64,000 bases of DNA from Leptospira venezuelensis (GCF_002150035.1 NZ_NETS01000010.1:744001-808000), one strand, 5' to 3'. Counted from the first letter of the stretch, positions 1-10,077 are shown. A program made the numbers and translations. The notes: a model not told the origin generated them from the sequence alone.

Positions 1-50
1 TTAGTTTCCATCTTGATACTTGGGGTCTTTGTTCCGATACTAATTACAAG

Positions 51-2129
51 ATGTTTTTTTACAATCAAGGAAAAGGACTAGTTCTAAAACGAAATCATTT
101 TCTAAGTTCCGTACTTGCAGGAACTCTTCTGTTTTTTTTATTTTCCTGGGATGGATCCGCCCAACCTGTTCCTACACTTTTAGAAAGAAATTTCGGATCT
201 CCTTTAAATACGCAAAATGTGGAATACAATCCTATCATAAGTCCTGACGGAAGATATTTGATCTTCCAATCCAATCGTCCGGGCGGAGAAGGAGAGATGG
301 ATATCTGGCTCTCCGAAAACGCCAACTATAAAAAGAGGGATGGAGAAACAGACTGGAAGAAACCGGTCAACCTGAACCAGGACATTTGGGAACAGAATAA
401 AAAAGAACTTCCTTCTGGAGAAAAAAAGTCCAAACTATTTAATACGGATAAATACGAAGGTGGAATTTCTATCCGATTCGATGAATCCGGAAACCCCGAA
501 GAAATTTTTCTAACTTCTATCCGGAACGTAAAAGCGGATAGAGAAGGTTTTGACGCATTAGATATTTATTATACTAAAAGAGATGAAAAGACAAGACGTT
601 GGAGTGATTTGATCGCTGTCTCCGAGATCAATTCCAACTTTAATGAAAAGATGCCGGCAGTTTCTCCGGATGGAAAATTTCTAATCTTCTCTTCTGATCG
701 TCCAGGCGGATACGGCGAATACGATCTCTGGGTAAGTTATCGAAATCTTTCTACTGGCGTTTGGTCCAGCCCGATCAATCTGGGCTCAGAGATTAATTCC
801 AAGTCTAGTGAAATTCTTCCTTATATTCATCCGGATGGAGAACAATTATACTTCTCTTCTAATAGAGAAAATGATCGTAAAAAGTTTTCTTTGTATCGTA
901 GTTTCTTAAATCTTCCAGGAAGCGGGGATACGGAAGATGCAGAAGACAAACTCACAGTTTCTAAAACAAATCTCCCTCATCCTGTTCCTGAAACTGGAAG
1001 TTTAGAAAAACTACCTCATCCATTTAATTTAGATACTGCAGAAGGAATCGATTCAGAAGGGATTTCTTTCGATCATGAAGGCCTCTGGGCATATATTTCC
1101 TCCAATCGAAATGGAGGACAGGGCCAATACGATATTTATAGATTCCAGGTACCTGAAAATCTGAGGAACTCCTATGATGTATCCTTCCAAGGATTGGTCT
1201 TAGATGGTTCAGAAGCCACAATGATCGGCTTAGATGCTACGATCAAAATTTCGGATAGTATAGGACCTTCTCGCACAATTACTTCCAGAAGGATCGGCGG
1301 CGATCTTTCTAAAGGAAACCCTGCTAACTATAAAACAGTTTTAAAAACCGGAAGATTATATAAGGTAGAAATTTCTTCTCCAGGATTTTATCCCACTGAA
1401 GACAAGCTAGACTTACGTGGTAACGTAGAAAGAAATAAGAAAGTTTATAAAACTTACGTGCTTCTTCCCATCAAAGATGAAGAGAAAGGTAAAATTGTTA
1501 ATACTGGTGACGGAGATAAAGGAAAGGGACTTAATGTGGTAGTTGTAGATGCCACTACTAAAGAGCCAATTGCTGGAGCGACCGCTACAGTATTTACACC
1601 TAAGAATAGACAGGGAGAAATCTTAAAATACAACAGCTTGTCAAAAAATTTCCATATCGAGTTGATCCCTGACACTGATTTTGAAATCTTTGCAAAGGCT
1701 GAGAAATATATTTCCGAAAGTGTTAATATCTTGAAGAAAGATATCAAACCAGGCTCAACAATTTCTATAGCCTTGAGGAAAGATTCAGATGTACCAGTTG
1801 TTTTAGGTACTAAACTCTATTTTGAATTCAATAAGACTGAAGTAACAGATGCGCATCGCAAACAACTCGATCTGATTGTAGACTATCTCAAGAAGAATCC
1901 GTCGGATAAAATAGAGATTGGGGGCCATACAGATAATATAGCTTCCAAAGAATATAATACTCGCTTAAGCGGGAACAGAGCGCGGAAAGTTTTTGACTAC
2001 GTTCGTAGCAAAGGAATCCAAGCTTCTAGGTTAAAAACCAGAGCATATTGGTATTCCAGACCTGATGAAGATAACTCTACCGAAGACGGAAGAGCTAAAA
2101 ACAGGAGGGTCGACTTCCGCAAGCTATAG
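51..2129 (+). CDS. OmpA-family envelope protein with PD40 beta-propeller repeats
   Basis: A 692-residue exported protein, probably linking outer membrane to peptidoglycan. A hydrophobic signal segment covers about residues 17-37. Four PD40/WD40-like blade motifs (pattern SPDGxxLxFxSxRPGGxGxxDxW) follow between about residues 58 and 365. A carboxypeptidase-regulatory-like beta domain with DATTKEPIAGA lies near 495-570. The C-terminal 105 residues are an OmpA-like peptidoglycan-binding domain with FEFNKTEV and GGHTDN...SGNRA. The first codon is the only in-frame ATG before the signal sequence; no clear ribosome-binding site is visible. It is followed 10 bp later by the PilZ-like gene. The domains are clear; the cellular role is inferred from the family. 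Confidence 0.85.
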   Translation: MFFYNQGKGLVLKRNHFLSSVLAGTLLFFLFSWDGSAQPVPTLLERNFGSPLNTQNVEYNPIISPDGRYLIFQSNRPGGEGEMDIWLSENANYKKRDGETDWKKPVNLNQDIWEQNKKELPSGEKKSKLFNTDKYEGGISIRFDESGNPEEIFLTSIRNVKADREGFDALDIYYTKRDEKTRRWSDLIAVSEINSNFNEKMPAVSPDGKFLIFSSDRPGGYGEYDLWVSYRNLSTGVWSSPINLGSEINSKSSEILPYIHPDGEQLYFSSNRENDRKKFSLYRSFLNLPGSGDTEDAEDKLTVSKTNLPHPVPETGSLEKLPHPFNLDTAEGIDSEGISFDHEGLWAYISSNRNGGQGQYDIYRFQVPENLRNSYDVSFQGLVLDGSEATMIGLDATIKISDSIGPSRTITSRRIGGDLSKGNPANYKTVLKTGRLYKVEISSPGFYPTEDKLDLRGNVERNKKVYKTYVLLPIKDEEKGKIVNTGDGDKGKGLNVVVVDATTKEPIAGATATVFTPKNRQGEILKYNSLSKNFHIELIPDTDFEIFAKAEKYISESVNILKKDIKPGSTISIALRKDSDVPVVLGTKLYFEFNKTEVTDAHRKQLDLIVDYLKKNPSDKIEIGGHTDNIASKEYNTRLSGNRARKVFDYVRSKGIQASRLKTRAYWYSRPDEDNSTEDGRAKNRRVDFRKL

Positions 2130-2139
2130 AGGAGAGCAG

Positions 2140-3294
2140 ATGGAAGTCGAGTACCGATCTTACCTACAATCACCAAGAATATGGGATACCATTAAGGATC
2201 CGCAAAAAGTCGGTTATATTCTGAAAGAGTACGTACATAATAACGGGCTCTTTCTAAAAGAAAATCCTTTAAAACAAGAATTACAGATCCTACAAACTAC
2301 TCCTGAAGGAAAAATTTTCCTTCGAATGGATCCTGAATCTCTGAACGAAGAAGGTGAGATCACAGTTTACAAAACCTTAAGTAAACACATGGAAATCGGC
2401 TTTAAAGTAGAATCTGTAAATCACGAGGACGGAGTAGTAGTCTGTTCTCCAGAATATGTAAGGATTGCCAAAGATGGCCGAATTCTACCAAGGATAGAAG
2501 GACTGCAGGGCAAAGTAGTAGCGCATAGATTCCATATGCTCAAGAAAGAACAGGATTCCACTAAAGTCCTTGGAACTTCCGGCCAGATCCTACTCACAGA
2601 CTTACATAAGAATATTTTATCAGAGTATCCATATTCGAGATTGGTATTTCCAACTGGAAAAGAACTTAACTTTGAGCAGGATTTAGCAAAACGCACAGGC
2701 AAAACTATCTTTATAAAAGATGCGATCAGCATGGATCCTCTTTCCCAAGAAGAGGCAAACGGTTTCAATATTCTAGATCTAAAACAAGAATTAGAAGATG
2801 AAATGTTGCTAGAAGATAGAACTAAAGTTTATCGTTCCGGAAAGATACAATCTTTTGCAGTCTATCCGATCTATTACAAAGACCCTTCTGGATCAAAGCT
2901 CGTTGCTTTAGGTTATGCGGAGACTAAGGATAGAATTTTAGATCCTGCTATTCTAAAAAAATATGCAGAGTTAGAAGATGTCTTCAACGAAAGGATAGAA
3001 GACTCCAATACTTTGGATGTTGATATCCGTCAAAACGTGATCAACGCATCTGAAGGCGGTATTCTTTTAGAAGTAACCGAATCCCAGCTAGTCGAATCTT
3101 TTCTACATAAACCTTTCTTTACTGCAGATATAACTTTTAAGATGCAAGCGCCGTTGCGGTTTGCGTTTAAAATCCGACATATTTCTCAGATCGGGGAAAT
3201 TTACCTGGTCGGTGCAGAAATAGTTGGCTCCAACGATGCCAAGACGAATATGACTCTATTAAAGAAGAATTTAAGCTTCATTAAGAGCGTCTAA
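2140..3294 (+). CDS. Leptospira conserved protein with PilZ-like C-terminal region (DUF1577-like)
   Basis: 384 residues, no signal peptide, probably cytoplasmic. I place the start at 2140 because AGGAGAG sits just upstream (2129-2135) and it follows the stop of the OmpA-family gene by 10 bp; a longer frame would overlap that gene. The last 90 residues resemble a PilZ domain: NASEGG fits the D/NxSxxG half of the c-di-GMP motif, and beta strands follow. The RxxxR half is not evident just before it, so ligand binding is doubtful. The N-terminal part resembles my memory of the Leptospira-restricted DUF1577 family. Function unknown. Confidence 0.7.
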   Translation: MEVEYRSYLQSPRIWDTIKDPQKVGYILKEYVHNNGLFLKENPLKQELQILQTTPEGKIFLRMDPESLNEEGEITVYKTLSKHMEIGFKVESVNHEDGVVVCSPEYVRIAKDGRILPRIEGLQGKVVAHRFHMLKKEQDSTKVLGTSGQILLTDLHKNILSEYPYSRLVFPTGKELNFEQDLAKRTGKTIFIKDAISMDPLSQEEANGFNILDLKQELEDEMLLEDRTKVYRSGKIQSFAVYPIYYKDPSGSKLVALGYAETKDRILDPAILKKYAELEDVFNERIEDSNTLDVDIRQNVINASEGGILLEVTESQLVESFLHKPFFTADITFKMQAPLRFAFKIRHISQIGEIYLVGAEIVGSNDAKTNMTLLKKNLSFIKSV

Positions 3295-3299
3295 GAGAT

Positions 3300-4622
3300 T
3301 TGGAAAAACAGAAAGCCTTTTTACCCACAGCCCCTTACAAGGGAACGAGAGATTTTTATCCGGACGAAATGAGATTCCGAAATTGGATGTTTTCCGTAAT
3401 GAGGAAGACTGTCCAATCTTTCGGTTATGAAGAATACGACGGCCCAATCCTAGAATCTTTCGAACTCTATCTCGCAAAAAGCGGAGAAGAGATCGTCCAA
3501 CGACAACTCTATAATTTTACAGACAAAGGAGATCGCCATGTAGCGATCCGTCCTGAAATGACCCCGACTCTCGCAAGAATGGTTGCAGGAGAAGTTAGAA
3601 ATCTTGCTAAGCCGATCCGCTGGTTTTCCATCCCAAACTTATGGAGATATGAACAACCAGGCAAAGGACGTCTCAGAGAACATTGGCAGCTCAATGTAGA
3701 TCTATTCGGTGTAAATTCCTATAGAGCAGAAGTTGAGATCATTCTGATCGCAAACGCAATTTTAGAAAATTTCAAAGCTCCTAAAGGAAGTTATCAGATC
3801 AAGGTTTCTCACAGAGGAATTTTGGATTCATTCTTGAACCAAACTCTTTCTTTAGCTCCTGAAAAAGCTCATGCAGTTTCCAAACTTTTAGACAAAAAAT
3901 CCAAGATCAGCAAAGAAGCTTTCGAAGAAGAGATCAAACCTCTGCTTTCAAATCCGGAAAAACAATTAACTCTGATCTATAAATACTTAGATACCAATCT
4001 ACAAACTATCGGAAAATTAGAAGGTATAGATCCTTCTTCCGTTGAATTTATCCGAAATCTATTTTCAGATCTTGCTTCTCTTGGGATCAAAGACCAATTA
4101 GAATTCGATCCTTCTATCATTCGTGGCTTTGATTATTATACCGGTTGTATTTTCGAAGTATTCGATACCAATCCTGAAAACAGAAGATCCTTGTACGGCG
4201 GAGGAAGATACGATAACTTGATCGGATTATTCTCCAATGAGCAACTTTCGGGGATCGGTTTTGGATTGGGTGATGTAACCTTCAAAAACTTTTTAGAAGG
4301 GCATGGCCTGGTCCCGAAAAATCTGAATTCTAAAAATGCCGTTTTAATTCCTTTGATGGACGATAAAGTTTTTCCAGAAGTTCTGAAACTTGCTGAAGAA
4401 CTTAGGAAAGAAGGAATCGGAGTGGAAACAATGCTCGAGTCAGCAAAACTCGGCAAACAAATCCAGACGGCAGAAAAAAAGGGGTATCGTTTCCTGATCT
4501 TCTTAGGAGAATCCGAACTCTCCGAAAATAAGGTTCAGTTAAAAGATATTGCTTCAGGAGAACAATCTTCTGTCCCTAGATCCGACCTAATCTCCATTTT
4601 ACGGAAATCCTTACTTGGATAA
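3300..4622 (+). CDS. hisS: histidyl-tRNA synthetase
   Basis: Charges tRNA-His with histidine. The class II synthetase of 440 residues starts with the family hallmark KGTRDFYPDE, so the TTG at 3300 is the probable start, five bases after the previous stop. Motif 2 is in the RPEMTPTLAR region. The histidine-specific signature RGFDYYTG and the motif 3 region GGGRYDNLIG are intact near residues 275-305. The C-terminal anticodon-binding domain ends in ISILRKSLLG. It overlaps the following PAP2 gene by 8 bp, suggesting one transcript. Confidence 0.96.
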   Translation: MEKQKAFLPTAPYKGTRDFYPDEMRFRNWMFSVMRKTVQSFGYEEYDGPILESFELYLAKSGEEIVQRQLYNFTDKGDRHVAIRPEMTPTLARMVAGEVRNLAKPIRWFSIPNLWRYEQPGKGRLREHWQLNVDLFGVNSYRAEVEIILIANAILENFKAPKGSYQIKVSHRGILDSFLNQTLSLAPEKAHAVSKLLDKKSKISKEAFEEEIKPLLSNPEKQLTLIYKYLDTNLQTIGKLEGIDPSSVEFIRNLFSDLASLGIKDQLEFDPSIIRGFDYYTGCIFEVFDTNPENRRSLYGGGRYDNLIGLFSNEQLSGIGFGLGDVTFKNFLEGHGLVPKNLNSKNAVLIPLMDDKVFPEVLKLAEELRKEGIGVETMLESAKLGKQIQTAEKKGYRFLIFLGESELSENKVQLKDIASGEQSSVPRSDLISILRKSLLG

Positions 4623-5187
4623 GAACACTTTGGAAAAATTATCCGCTTTCGAAAGAATCGATTATGCGATCGCGATGTTCATTCGCGAAAAGATCCATTC
4701 TCCTCTTCTGAACAGAACTCTCTCTAGGATCAACCGTGGAGAGATAATGTTAGTTCTTATTCTTCCTTATCTTGCATACGCAGCATGGCAGGGAATTCTT
4801 CTCTATCCTTGGTGGATTGTAATTCCGTATGCAGGCCTAGTTGCTTATGCAAATGATCGTTTTGTTTTAGTATTAAAGAAGTTAATCGCTCGCAAGAGAC
4901 CCCTAATCACTGTTGCTGGGAAAGTAGATCAAAATCCGGATATGAAACATTCATTTCCATCTGCCCATGCATCTAATTCGATGACTGCGGCTTTGATCTT
5001 GGTATTTTTATTCGGTTTCCCGGAATGGTTTTTGGTGCTGAGTTTGCTGGCGGGGATCGGAAGATTATTATCTCTTCACCATTTTCCCTCCGATGTGCTC
5101 GGAGGGTGGTTGATAGGAACCTGTTTCGGGACCTTAGGCCTTTTTCTTGGCCGCTGGCTTCTTCCCTTCTTGTTTGGAACCACCTAA
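4615..5187 (+). CDS. PAP2-family membrane phosphatase
   Basis: A 190-residue integral membrane lipid phosphatase, probably acting on phosphatidate, undecaprenyl-PP or lipid A phosphate. All three acid-phosphatase motifs are present: KKLIARKRP (KX6RP), PSAH (usual form PSGH) and RLLSLHHFPSD (RX5HX3D). Four or five hydrophobic segments are visible. It begins with TTG at 4615 inside the end of hisS; another TTG at 4630 is possible. Its last 54 bp overlap the 3' end of the convergent pntAA gene. The substrate cannot be told from sequence. Confidence 0.85.
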   Translation: MDKNTLEKLSAFERIDYAIAMFIREKIHSPLLNRTLSRINRGEIMLVLILPYLAYAAWQGILLYPWWIVIPYAGLVAYANDRFVLVLKKLIARKRPLITVAGKVDQNPDMKHSFPSAHASNSMTAALILVFLFGFPEWFLVLSLLAGIGRLLSLHHFPSDVLGGWLIGTCFGTLGLFLGRWLLPFLFGTT

Positions 5188-6303
5188 GGCATCCAAAGTA
5201 AGTTTGTGACGAATCTCTCCTTCGTGAGTGATCGTTGTAGAAGCGATAACCTCGTCATTCAAGTCGAAGTTAATCTTCTTCTCTTTAACCAATAGTTTCA
5301 GATAATTTAATACGTTCTTAGCGAACATTCTGGAAGCATCTGAAGGAAGAGAACCTGCCAGGTTTTGGTGACCAACTATGGAAACTCCGTTTTTAGTTAA
5401 TACGACCTTACCATGTTGAGTGTATTCGCAGTTTCCTCCATTTGGAGAAGCAAGGTCCACTACTACGGATCCAGCCTTCATTCTATCCACGATCTTTTTA
5501 GTGATAATGATAGGAGCTTTTCTTCCTGGGATCAAAGCTGTAGTGATAATCACATCAGCTTTAGCCGCGAATTTTTCGATCGCTTCTTGCTGGCGTTTTT
5601 TGTAGTCTTCAGTTTGTTCTACAGCATAACCACCTGCAGCTGCAGAGTGAGTTGCACCTTCGACCTCAACAAATTTCGCGCCAAGAGATTGAACTTGCTC
5701 TTTAACCTCAGGACGAGTATCGAATACATCCACTACTGCGCCTAATCTTCTGGAACTTGCGATTGCTTGTAAGCCTGCAACACCAGCACCAATGATAAGC
5801 ACAGAAGCAGGAGTAATTGTTCCTGCAGCAGTAGTCAACATTGGGAAGAATCTAGTCAAATAAGTGGAAGCTATAAGAACAGCTTTATATCCAGCAACCG
5901 TTGCTTGAGACGAAAGAACGTCCATGGACTGAGCGCGAGTGATACGAGCAATCGCATCCAAGCTCAATACTGTAACTTTTTGAGCGGCAAGCTTTTTAAC
6001 TACCTGAGGATTCACCGCAGGTTGGAACATTCCTAAATAGAAAGCTCCTTTTTTAATCTTAGATAAGCTTGCTCCGTCCGCTAAGTGAATGCTCACAACT
6101 AGGTCGGATTTTTTCAGGATGTCCGCGCGAGATTGAATGGTCGCTCCGGCTTTTTTATAATCTTCGTCAGAGAAATAAGAACCTTCTCCAGCGCCTTTCT
6201 CGATGATAACAGAAGCACCGATTTTTTTTAAGGCATCAACTACGTCTGGCGTTACCGCTACTCTAGTTTCTTCCTTAGCTTCTTTTAAAACTCCGATATT
6301 CAT
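5134..6303 (-). CDS. pntAA: NAD(P) transhydrogenase alpha subunit, NAD-binding part (PntAA type)
   Basis: Domain I of the proton-translocating transhydrogenase, which moves hydride between NADH and NADP+. The 389-residue protein begins MNIGVLKEAKEETRVAVTPD. It has the Rossmann segment VLIIGAGVAGLQAI, then FDTRPEVKEQVQSLGAKFVE, which distinguishes PntA from the related alanine dehydrogenase. It ends in a lysine/alanine-rich tail instead of the membrane helices of one-chain PntA, so it is the split alpha-1 form. The alpha-2 and beta genes are not on either side, which is unusual. The start ATG is 6301-6303. Confidence 0.9.
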   Translation of the reverse strand: MNIGVLKEAKEETRVAVTPDVVDALKKIGASVIIEKGAGEGSYFSDEDYKKAGATIQSRADILKKSDLVVSIHLADGASLSKIKKGAFYLGMFQPAVNPQVVKKLAAQKVTVLSLDAIARITRAQSMDVLSSQATVAGYKAVLIASTYLTRFFPMLTTAAGTITPASVLIIGAGVAGLQAIASSRRLGAVVDVFDTRPEVKEQVQSLGAKFVEVEGATHSAAAGGYAVEQTEDYKKRQQEAIEKFAAKADVIITTALIPGRKAPIIITKKIVDRMKAGSVVVDLASPNGGNCEYTQHGKVVLTKNGVSIVGHQNLAGSLPSDASRMFAKNVLNYLKLLVKEKKINFDLNDEVIASTTITHEGEIRHKLTLDALGGSKQEGKKPAAKKKA

Positions 6304-6381
6304 ACAGCCTACTCGAAACTCAATTTTTCGGTTAAATTCCCTTATAGGGGAAAAGTAGGTCCAGATTTTCTCGGCGAACGA

Positions 6382-7317
6382 TTAATCCAAGTGATTTTTG
6401 AAATAATCGACCGTTTTCCTGATTCCTTCTAATAAAGGAACTTTAGGTTCGTAACCCAGTTTTTGTCTAGCTAAAGTCAGATCGGGCTTTCTACGGGCAG
6501 GATCGTCTTGAGGAAGAGTTTTATAAATAATCTTGGAAGAAGAGCCGGTCTCTTTTAAAACTAACTCCGCTAATTCTTTGACAGTAAACTCTCCGTCGTT
6601 CCCCAAGTTTACAGGTCCAATGAAATCCTGGGTATTCATCATTCTAATAATACCATCTACAAGATCATCCACATAACAGAAAGATCTGGTTTGAGAACCA
6701 TCTCCATAAACTGTGATATCCTTTCCTGCAAGTGCTTGGACAACAAAATTACTTACAACCCTTCCATCATCAGGGAGCATCCGAGGTCCGTAAGTGTTGA
6801 AGATACGAATAACTCTTATGTCCACTTTATGATTTCTGTGATAATCGAAACAAAGAGTTTCAGCGACCCTCTTTCCTTCATCGTAACAACTTCTGATACC
6901 GATTGGATTTACATTCCCCCAATATGTTTCTTTCTGAGGATGTTCAATCGGGTTTCCATAAACTTCGCTGGTAGAGGCTTGTAAAATCCTAGCTTTAACT
7001 CTTTTAGCAAGTCCTAACATATTCGTAGTTCCGAGTACATTAGTCTTAATAGTTTTAATTGCGTTGGATTGATAATGAATCGGGCTCGCAGGGCAGGCAA
7101 AGTTGTAAATCTGATCAATTTCGAGTCGAATCGGCTCAGTGATATCATGACGTATTAGTTCGAAACGAGGGTGAGAAAGGAGCTTTTCAACATTCTTCTT
7201 TCTTCCCGTGTGAAAGTTATCAACGCAGATAACCTCGTTACCTTCTTGTATCAATCTTTCGCATAGATGAGATCCGATAAATCCGGCTCCGCCGGTCACT
7301 AGCACTCTATTAGCCAT
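6382..7317 (-). CDS. UDP-glucuronate decarboxylase (UDP-xylose synthase), extended SDR
   Basis: Converts UDP-glucuronate to UDP-xylose with internal NAD cycling, supplying sugars for surface polysaccharide. The 311-residue protein has GGAGFIGSHL at the NAD site, the HDITEP and NFACPASPIHYQ segments typical of the UXS family, the TSEVYG serine loop, and the catalytic YDEGK. Start is ATG 7315-7317; a TTG just before it also reads in frame. It overlaps the stop of the upstream M50 peptidase by 8 bp, so the two are cotranscribed. A 4-epimerase is a less likely alternative. Confidence 0.9.
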   Translation of the reverse strand: MANRVLVTGGAGFIGSHLCERLIQEGNEVICVDNFHTGRKKNVEKLLSHPRFELIRHDITEPIRLEIDQIYNFACPASPIHYQSNAIKTIKTNVLGTTNMLGLAKRVKARILQASTSEVYGNPIEHPQKETYWGNVNPIGIRSCYDEGKRVAETLCFDYHRNHKVDIRVIRIFNTYGPRMLPDDGRVVSNFVVQALAGKDITVYGDGSQTRSFCYVDDLVDGIIRMMNTQDFIGPVNLGNDGEFTVKELAELVLKETGSSSKIIYKTLPQDDPARRKPDLTLARQKLGYEPKVPLLEGIRKTVDYFKNHLD

Positions 7318-8182
7318 CAATTCTCTCGATATCCATAAATTCCGGTGGAAGAGGTTTACCGTTCAAATCCAAACCTCTGCTTAAAAACCATTCCAATACT
7401 TCAGGAGTAACTTCTCCTGGAAATGGATTGTCCAAACCAACTACCGGCCCTTCATCAAATCCAGGAGTCTCATCCAAAATAGGACGATGAGCTACCGCAC
7501 GCTTCAATGAAAAGAATACGATGGATACGCTAAAAAAGGACCAGAGCAGAGCAATCAAATATCCCAAGAACAAAACCGATTTCGGAACAGTTCCACCTGG
7601 AGAGGTTCCGGTGGCCCAATATGCCAAGATACCTGCATCTGTATTCTGAACGTTCTCAGTAAAATCTAAAAGATCGTAAAGGCTATATAAACTCACACTG
7701 GTTCCTAAAAACACAGTGATCAATCGATCCCAACCGAATGGAAGAAAAGAAGAGACCAAAAGAAAGATCCCCCAAAGCAAACCAGTTCTTTGTGCAAGCC
7801 CTCCGGAAGAAGTGTACTTTAAAGTAAGTAATAAAACTGCCCCTCCCAAAAGTAATAAAGTGGGACGGACCAGACTTCCTTTGAATCCTCTGTTGATCAA
7901 AAATCCTCCGACCAAACAAGAACCCAAATAACCTGCAGAGACAACGAATATAAAAGGACTTTTGCCGGAAGTTGGAGAGGCAACAGTTTGCCCTGCTTCG
8001 TCACCATTCAGGTCTATCATCTGAACAGAACCGCCTGATATCAAAGTTGCGATGGCATGTCCAGCTTCATGGATAAAAACTACAAAGTCTTTTAGATAAG
8101 AAACCCATCCATGATTCCAATAGGAAAGAAGAGTCACTATGATCGCGAGTAATAGCGCAAGCCTTAGGAAACGATTTTCCAT
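7310..8182 (-). CDS. M50-family membrane metallopeptidase
   Basis: A 290-residue polytopic membrane protein with the zinc-protease motif HEAGH at residues 38-42, set in a hydrophobic helix. Several more membrane segments follow (about 85-110, 115-150, 185-220), then a soluble C-terminal tail rich in acidic residues and proline. It fits the compact M50B-like group seen in many bacteria, which lacks a PDZ domain. Substrate unknown. It is the first gene of a pair with the UDP-glucuronate decarboxylase (8-bp overlap). Confidence 0.75.
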   Translation of the reverse strand: MENRFLRLALLLAIIVTLLSYWNHGWVSYLKDFVVFIHEAGHAIATLISGGSVQMIDLNGDEAGQTVASPTSGKSPFIFVVSAGYLGSCLVGGFLINRGFKGSLVRPTLLLLGGAVLLLTLKYTSSGGLAQRTGLLWGIFLLVSSFLPFGWDRLITVFLGTSVSLYSLYDLLDFTENVQNTDAGILAYWATGTSPGGTVPKSVLFLGYLIALLWSFFSVSIVFFSLKRAVAHRPILDETPGFDEGPVVGLDNPFPGEVTPEVLEWFLSRGLDLNGKPLPPEFMDIERIDG

Positions 8183-8211
8183 TCTAGGATCAATATCGGC
8201 TTTTTTGCCGT

Positions 8212-9906
8212 TTAATCCGTTTTAAAATGACTTAAAATTCCGCCAAATTTTTGAGAATGTTCTAAGGTATCTTTCACCGAATGTCTTATGCTTTCTGAAG
8301 TAGCAGCGATGTCTTCCGCTGATTTGGAAATAGCACTCATAGAGTCTGAAATTTCACCCGCAGAAAGTTTTTGTTGTTCCGAAGTTCCTGCCATCATCTT
8401 TCCTAAAACCAAAACCTGATCGGAACTACTACGGATTTCTCCAAGTCTTTTGGACTGTTCCAGTAAAAGACTTTTTACTTTAGAGGCAGAGTTATGAACC
8501 TCTTCAATATAGTTTTGAAGATTCTCGAATACATCGACCGATTGTCCTACTTTCAATGCGCCTTCTTCCACAGAGTTAGATGTACTTTTTACGAGATAAG
8601 TAATGTCTTTTATGCTAGACTTTGTTTGTTCTGCAAGTTTAGAGATCTCATCTGCAACAACTGAGAATCCTTTCCCGGCTTCTCCAGCTCTTGCGGATTC
8701 TATAGATGCATTTAATGCGAGCATATTAGTTCTCTCAGAAATGCTTGTGATGATTCCCACGATCTTATTGATCTCATTTGAATAAGAACGTATCTGTTCC
8801 ATGGATTGGATTGCTTCATTAAAGATCTGTTTTGCTTGGTCTGCTTTGTTTGCTACGTTTCCTGCTTGCGACTCCAAGTTTTGCATAGATTCGGAAGTTT
8901 TTCCCAAGGACATATCTATGGAACCGATACTATCGTTTACATTGGACAAACTTCTGGTTTGCTCACTGATAGTTAATACAATCTCATCAATTGTTTTGGA
9001 AAGTTCATGAGAAGCTGCAGCAGTTTCTTGGACTGCATGTGCCTGCTTTTGAGAAACTCTTTCGAATGATCCTACTGATTGGAATAATTCCTCGTACAGT
9101 TTTAAGTTTCTCTGGTAGTTCTCTTTCATTTGTACGAGAAGTCCCCAGAGACTTATAGTCATACATCTGAAATTAGAATAAATTTTGTCCGCCTCTTCTA
9201 TCCCTTCTTTTCTTGGAAATTCAGAGGCAAGATTTCCATTCACAACCTTGCCTACGATCTCTAAGGTTTCAGACATTTTCTTTTTCAGTTTATAGATAGT
9301 TCTAAGACAAAGTGTAAATCCAAGAACCACTGCAAGGAAGGTTACAGAAGAAGCGACCGGGTCAGTTAAAAATAATTTCAGTCCTAAGTAAGAAGAAGGA
9401 ACGAATATACATGCGAATGTGAAGGCTACAAGACCGAGATATCCGAATTTAATGCGGACAGAATTTATAAAAGAGAAGAAGGTCCTGAATAATTTTGATT
9501 CCCCATTCAATCTCGCAAAAAGTTTTTCTGCCTTTTCTATTTGTTGTCTGTTCGTCTTCTTACGAACGGACATATAGCCTGTGATAACTCCATTTTCAAG
9601 AACTGGAGTTACAGTGGCATCCACCCAATAATGATCTCCATTCTTTGCGCGATTTTTAACTATTGCATTCCAAGGACGACCGGATTGGACAGTATTCCAA
9701 AGATCTTCGTAGACTGCAGGGGGAATATCCGGGTGACGCACAATATTATGAGGTTGGCCCAGCATTTCCTCTTCCGTAAAACCACTTACATCCGCGAAGT
9801 CCTGGGAGACGTAAGTAATCTTTCCTTTCGAGTCTGTTCTGGAAATAATTACCGCCGATTCAGCGAACTGAATTTCTCGACCTGTTATCGGTAGGTTCTT
9901 TCTCAT
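8212..9906 (-). CDS. Aer-like methyl-accepting chemotaxis protein with PAS domain
   Basis: A 564-residue energy or redox taxis receptor. Residues about 10-115 are a PAS domain of the Aer type (NIVRHPDIPP, NGDHYWVDATVTPV). Two close hydrophobic segments near 155-215 anchor it, with no sizeable periplasmic domain. A HAMP-like linker follows. The C-terminal signalling domain has the conserved hairpin tip ERTNMLALNASIESARAGE near residue 400. It would signal through CheW/CheA to the flagellar motor. Whether the PAS binds FAD is inferred from the Aer resemblance. The 171-bp stretch upstream holds its promoter, with AATCAA-ttc-TTGATT at 9955-9969. Confidence 0.9.
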   Translation of the reverse strand: MRKNLPITGREIQFAESAVIISRTDSKGKITYVSQDFADVSGFTEEEMLGQPHNIVRHPDIPPAVYEDLWNTVQSGRPWNAIVKNRAKNGDHYWVDATVTPVLENGVITGYMSVRKKTNRQQIEKAEKLFARLNGESKLFRTFFSFINSVRIKFGYLGLVAFTFACIFVPSSYLGLKLFLTDPVASSVTFLAVVLGFTLCLRTIYKLKKKMSETLEIVGKVVNGNLASEFPRKEGIEEADKIYSNFRCMTISLWGLLVQMKENYQRNLKLYEELFQSVGSFERVSQKQAHAVQETAAASHELSKTIDEIVLTISEQTRSLSNVNDSIGSIDMSLGKTSESMQNLESQAGNVANKADQAKQIFNEAIQSMEQIRSYSNEINKIVGIITSISERTNMLALNASIESARAGEAGKGFSVVADEISKLAEQTKSSIKDITYLVKSTSNSVEEGALKVGQSVDVFENLQNYIEEVHNSASKVKSLLLEQSKRLGEIRSSSDQVLVLGKMMAGTSEQQKLSAGEISDSMSAISKSAEDIAATSESIRHSVKDTLEHSQKFGGILSHFKTD

Positions 9907-10077
9907 ATTTTCAGTAATTTTTGGGGATCAAGTTTGGTATAGCGAATTTAAAAGAATCAATTCTTGATTTTATTAAACCAGAATATCAAAGAGAAATAAT
10001 TCAGATAAAGCTATATTTATCTAATAATACTTTCGGTTTATTTTATAGAATAATGAATTAAATAACCGACCGCATTC

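Noticed and set aside
5413..5745. A 110-codon plus-strand frame inside pntAA
   Set aside because: It is an antisense shadow of pntAA, without ribosome-binding site or recognisable domains.
5134..6303. Possibility of alanine dehydrogenase
   Set aside because: The FDTRPEVKEQVQSLGA segment is specific to transhydrogenase.
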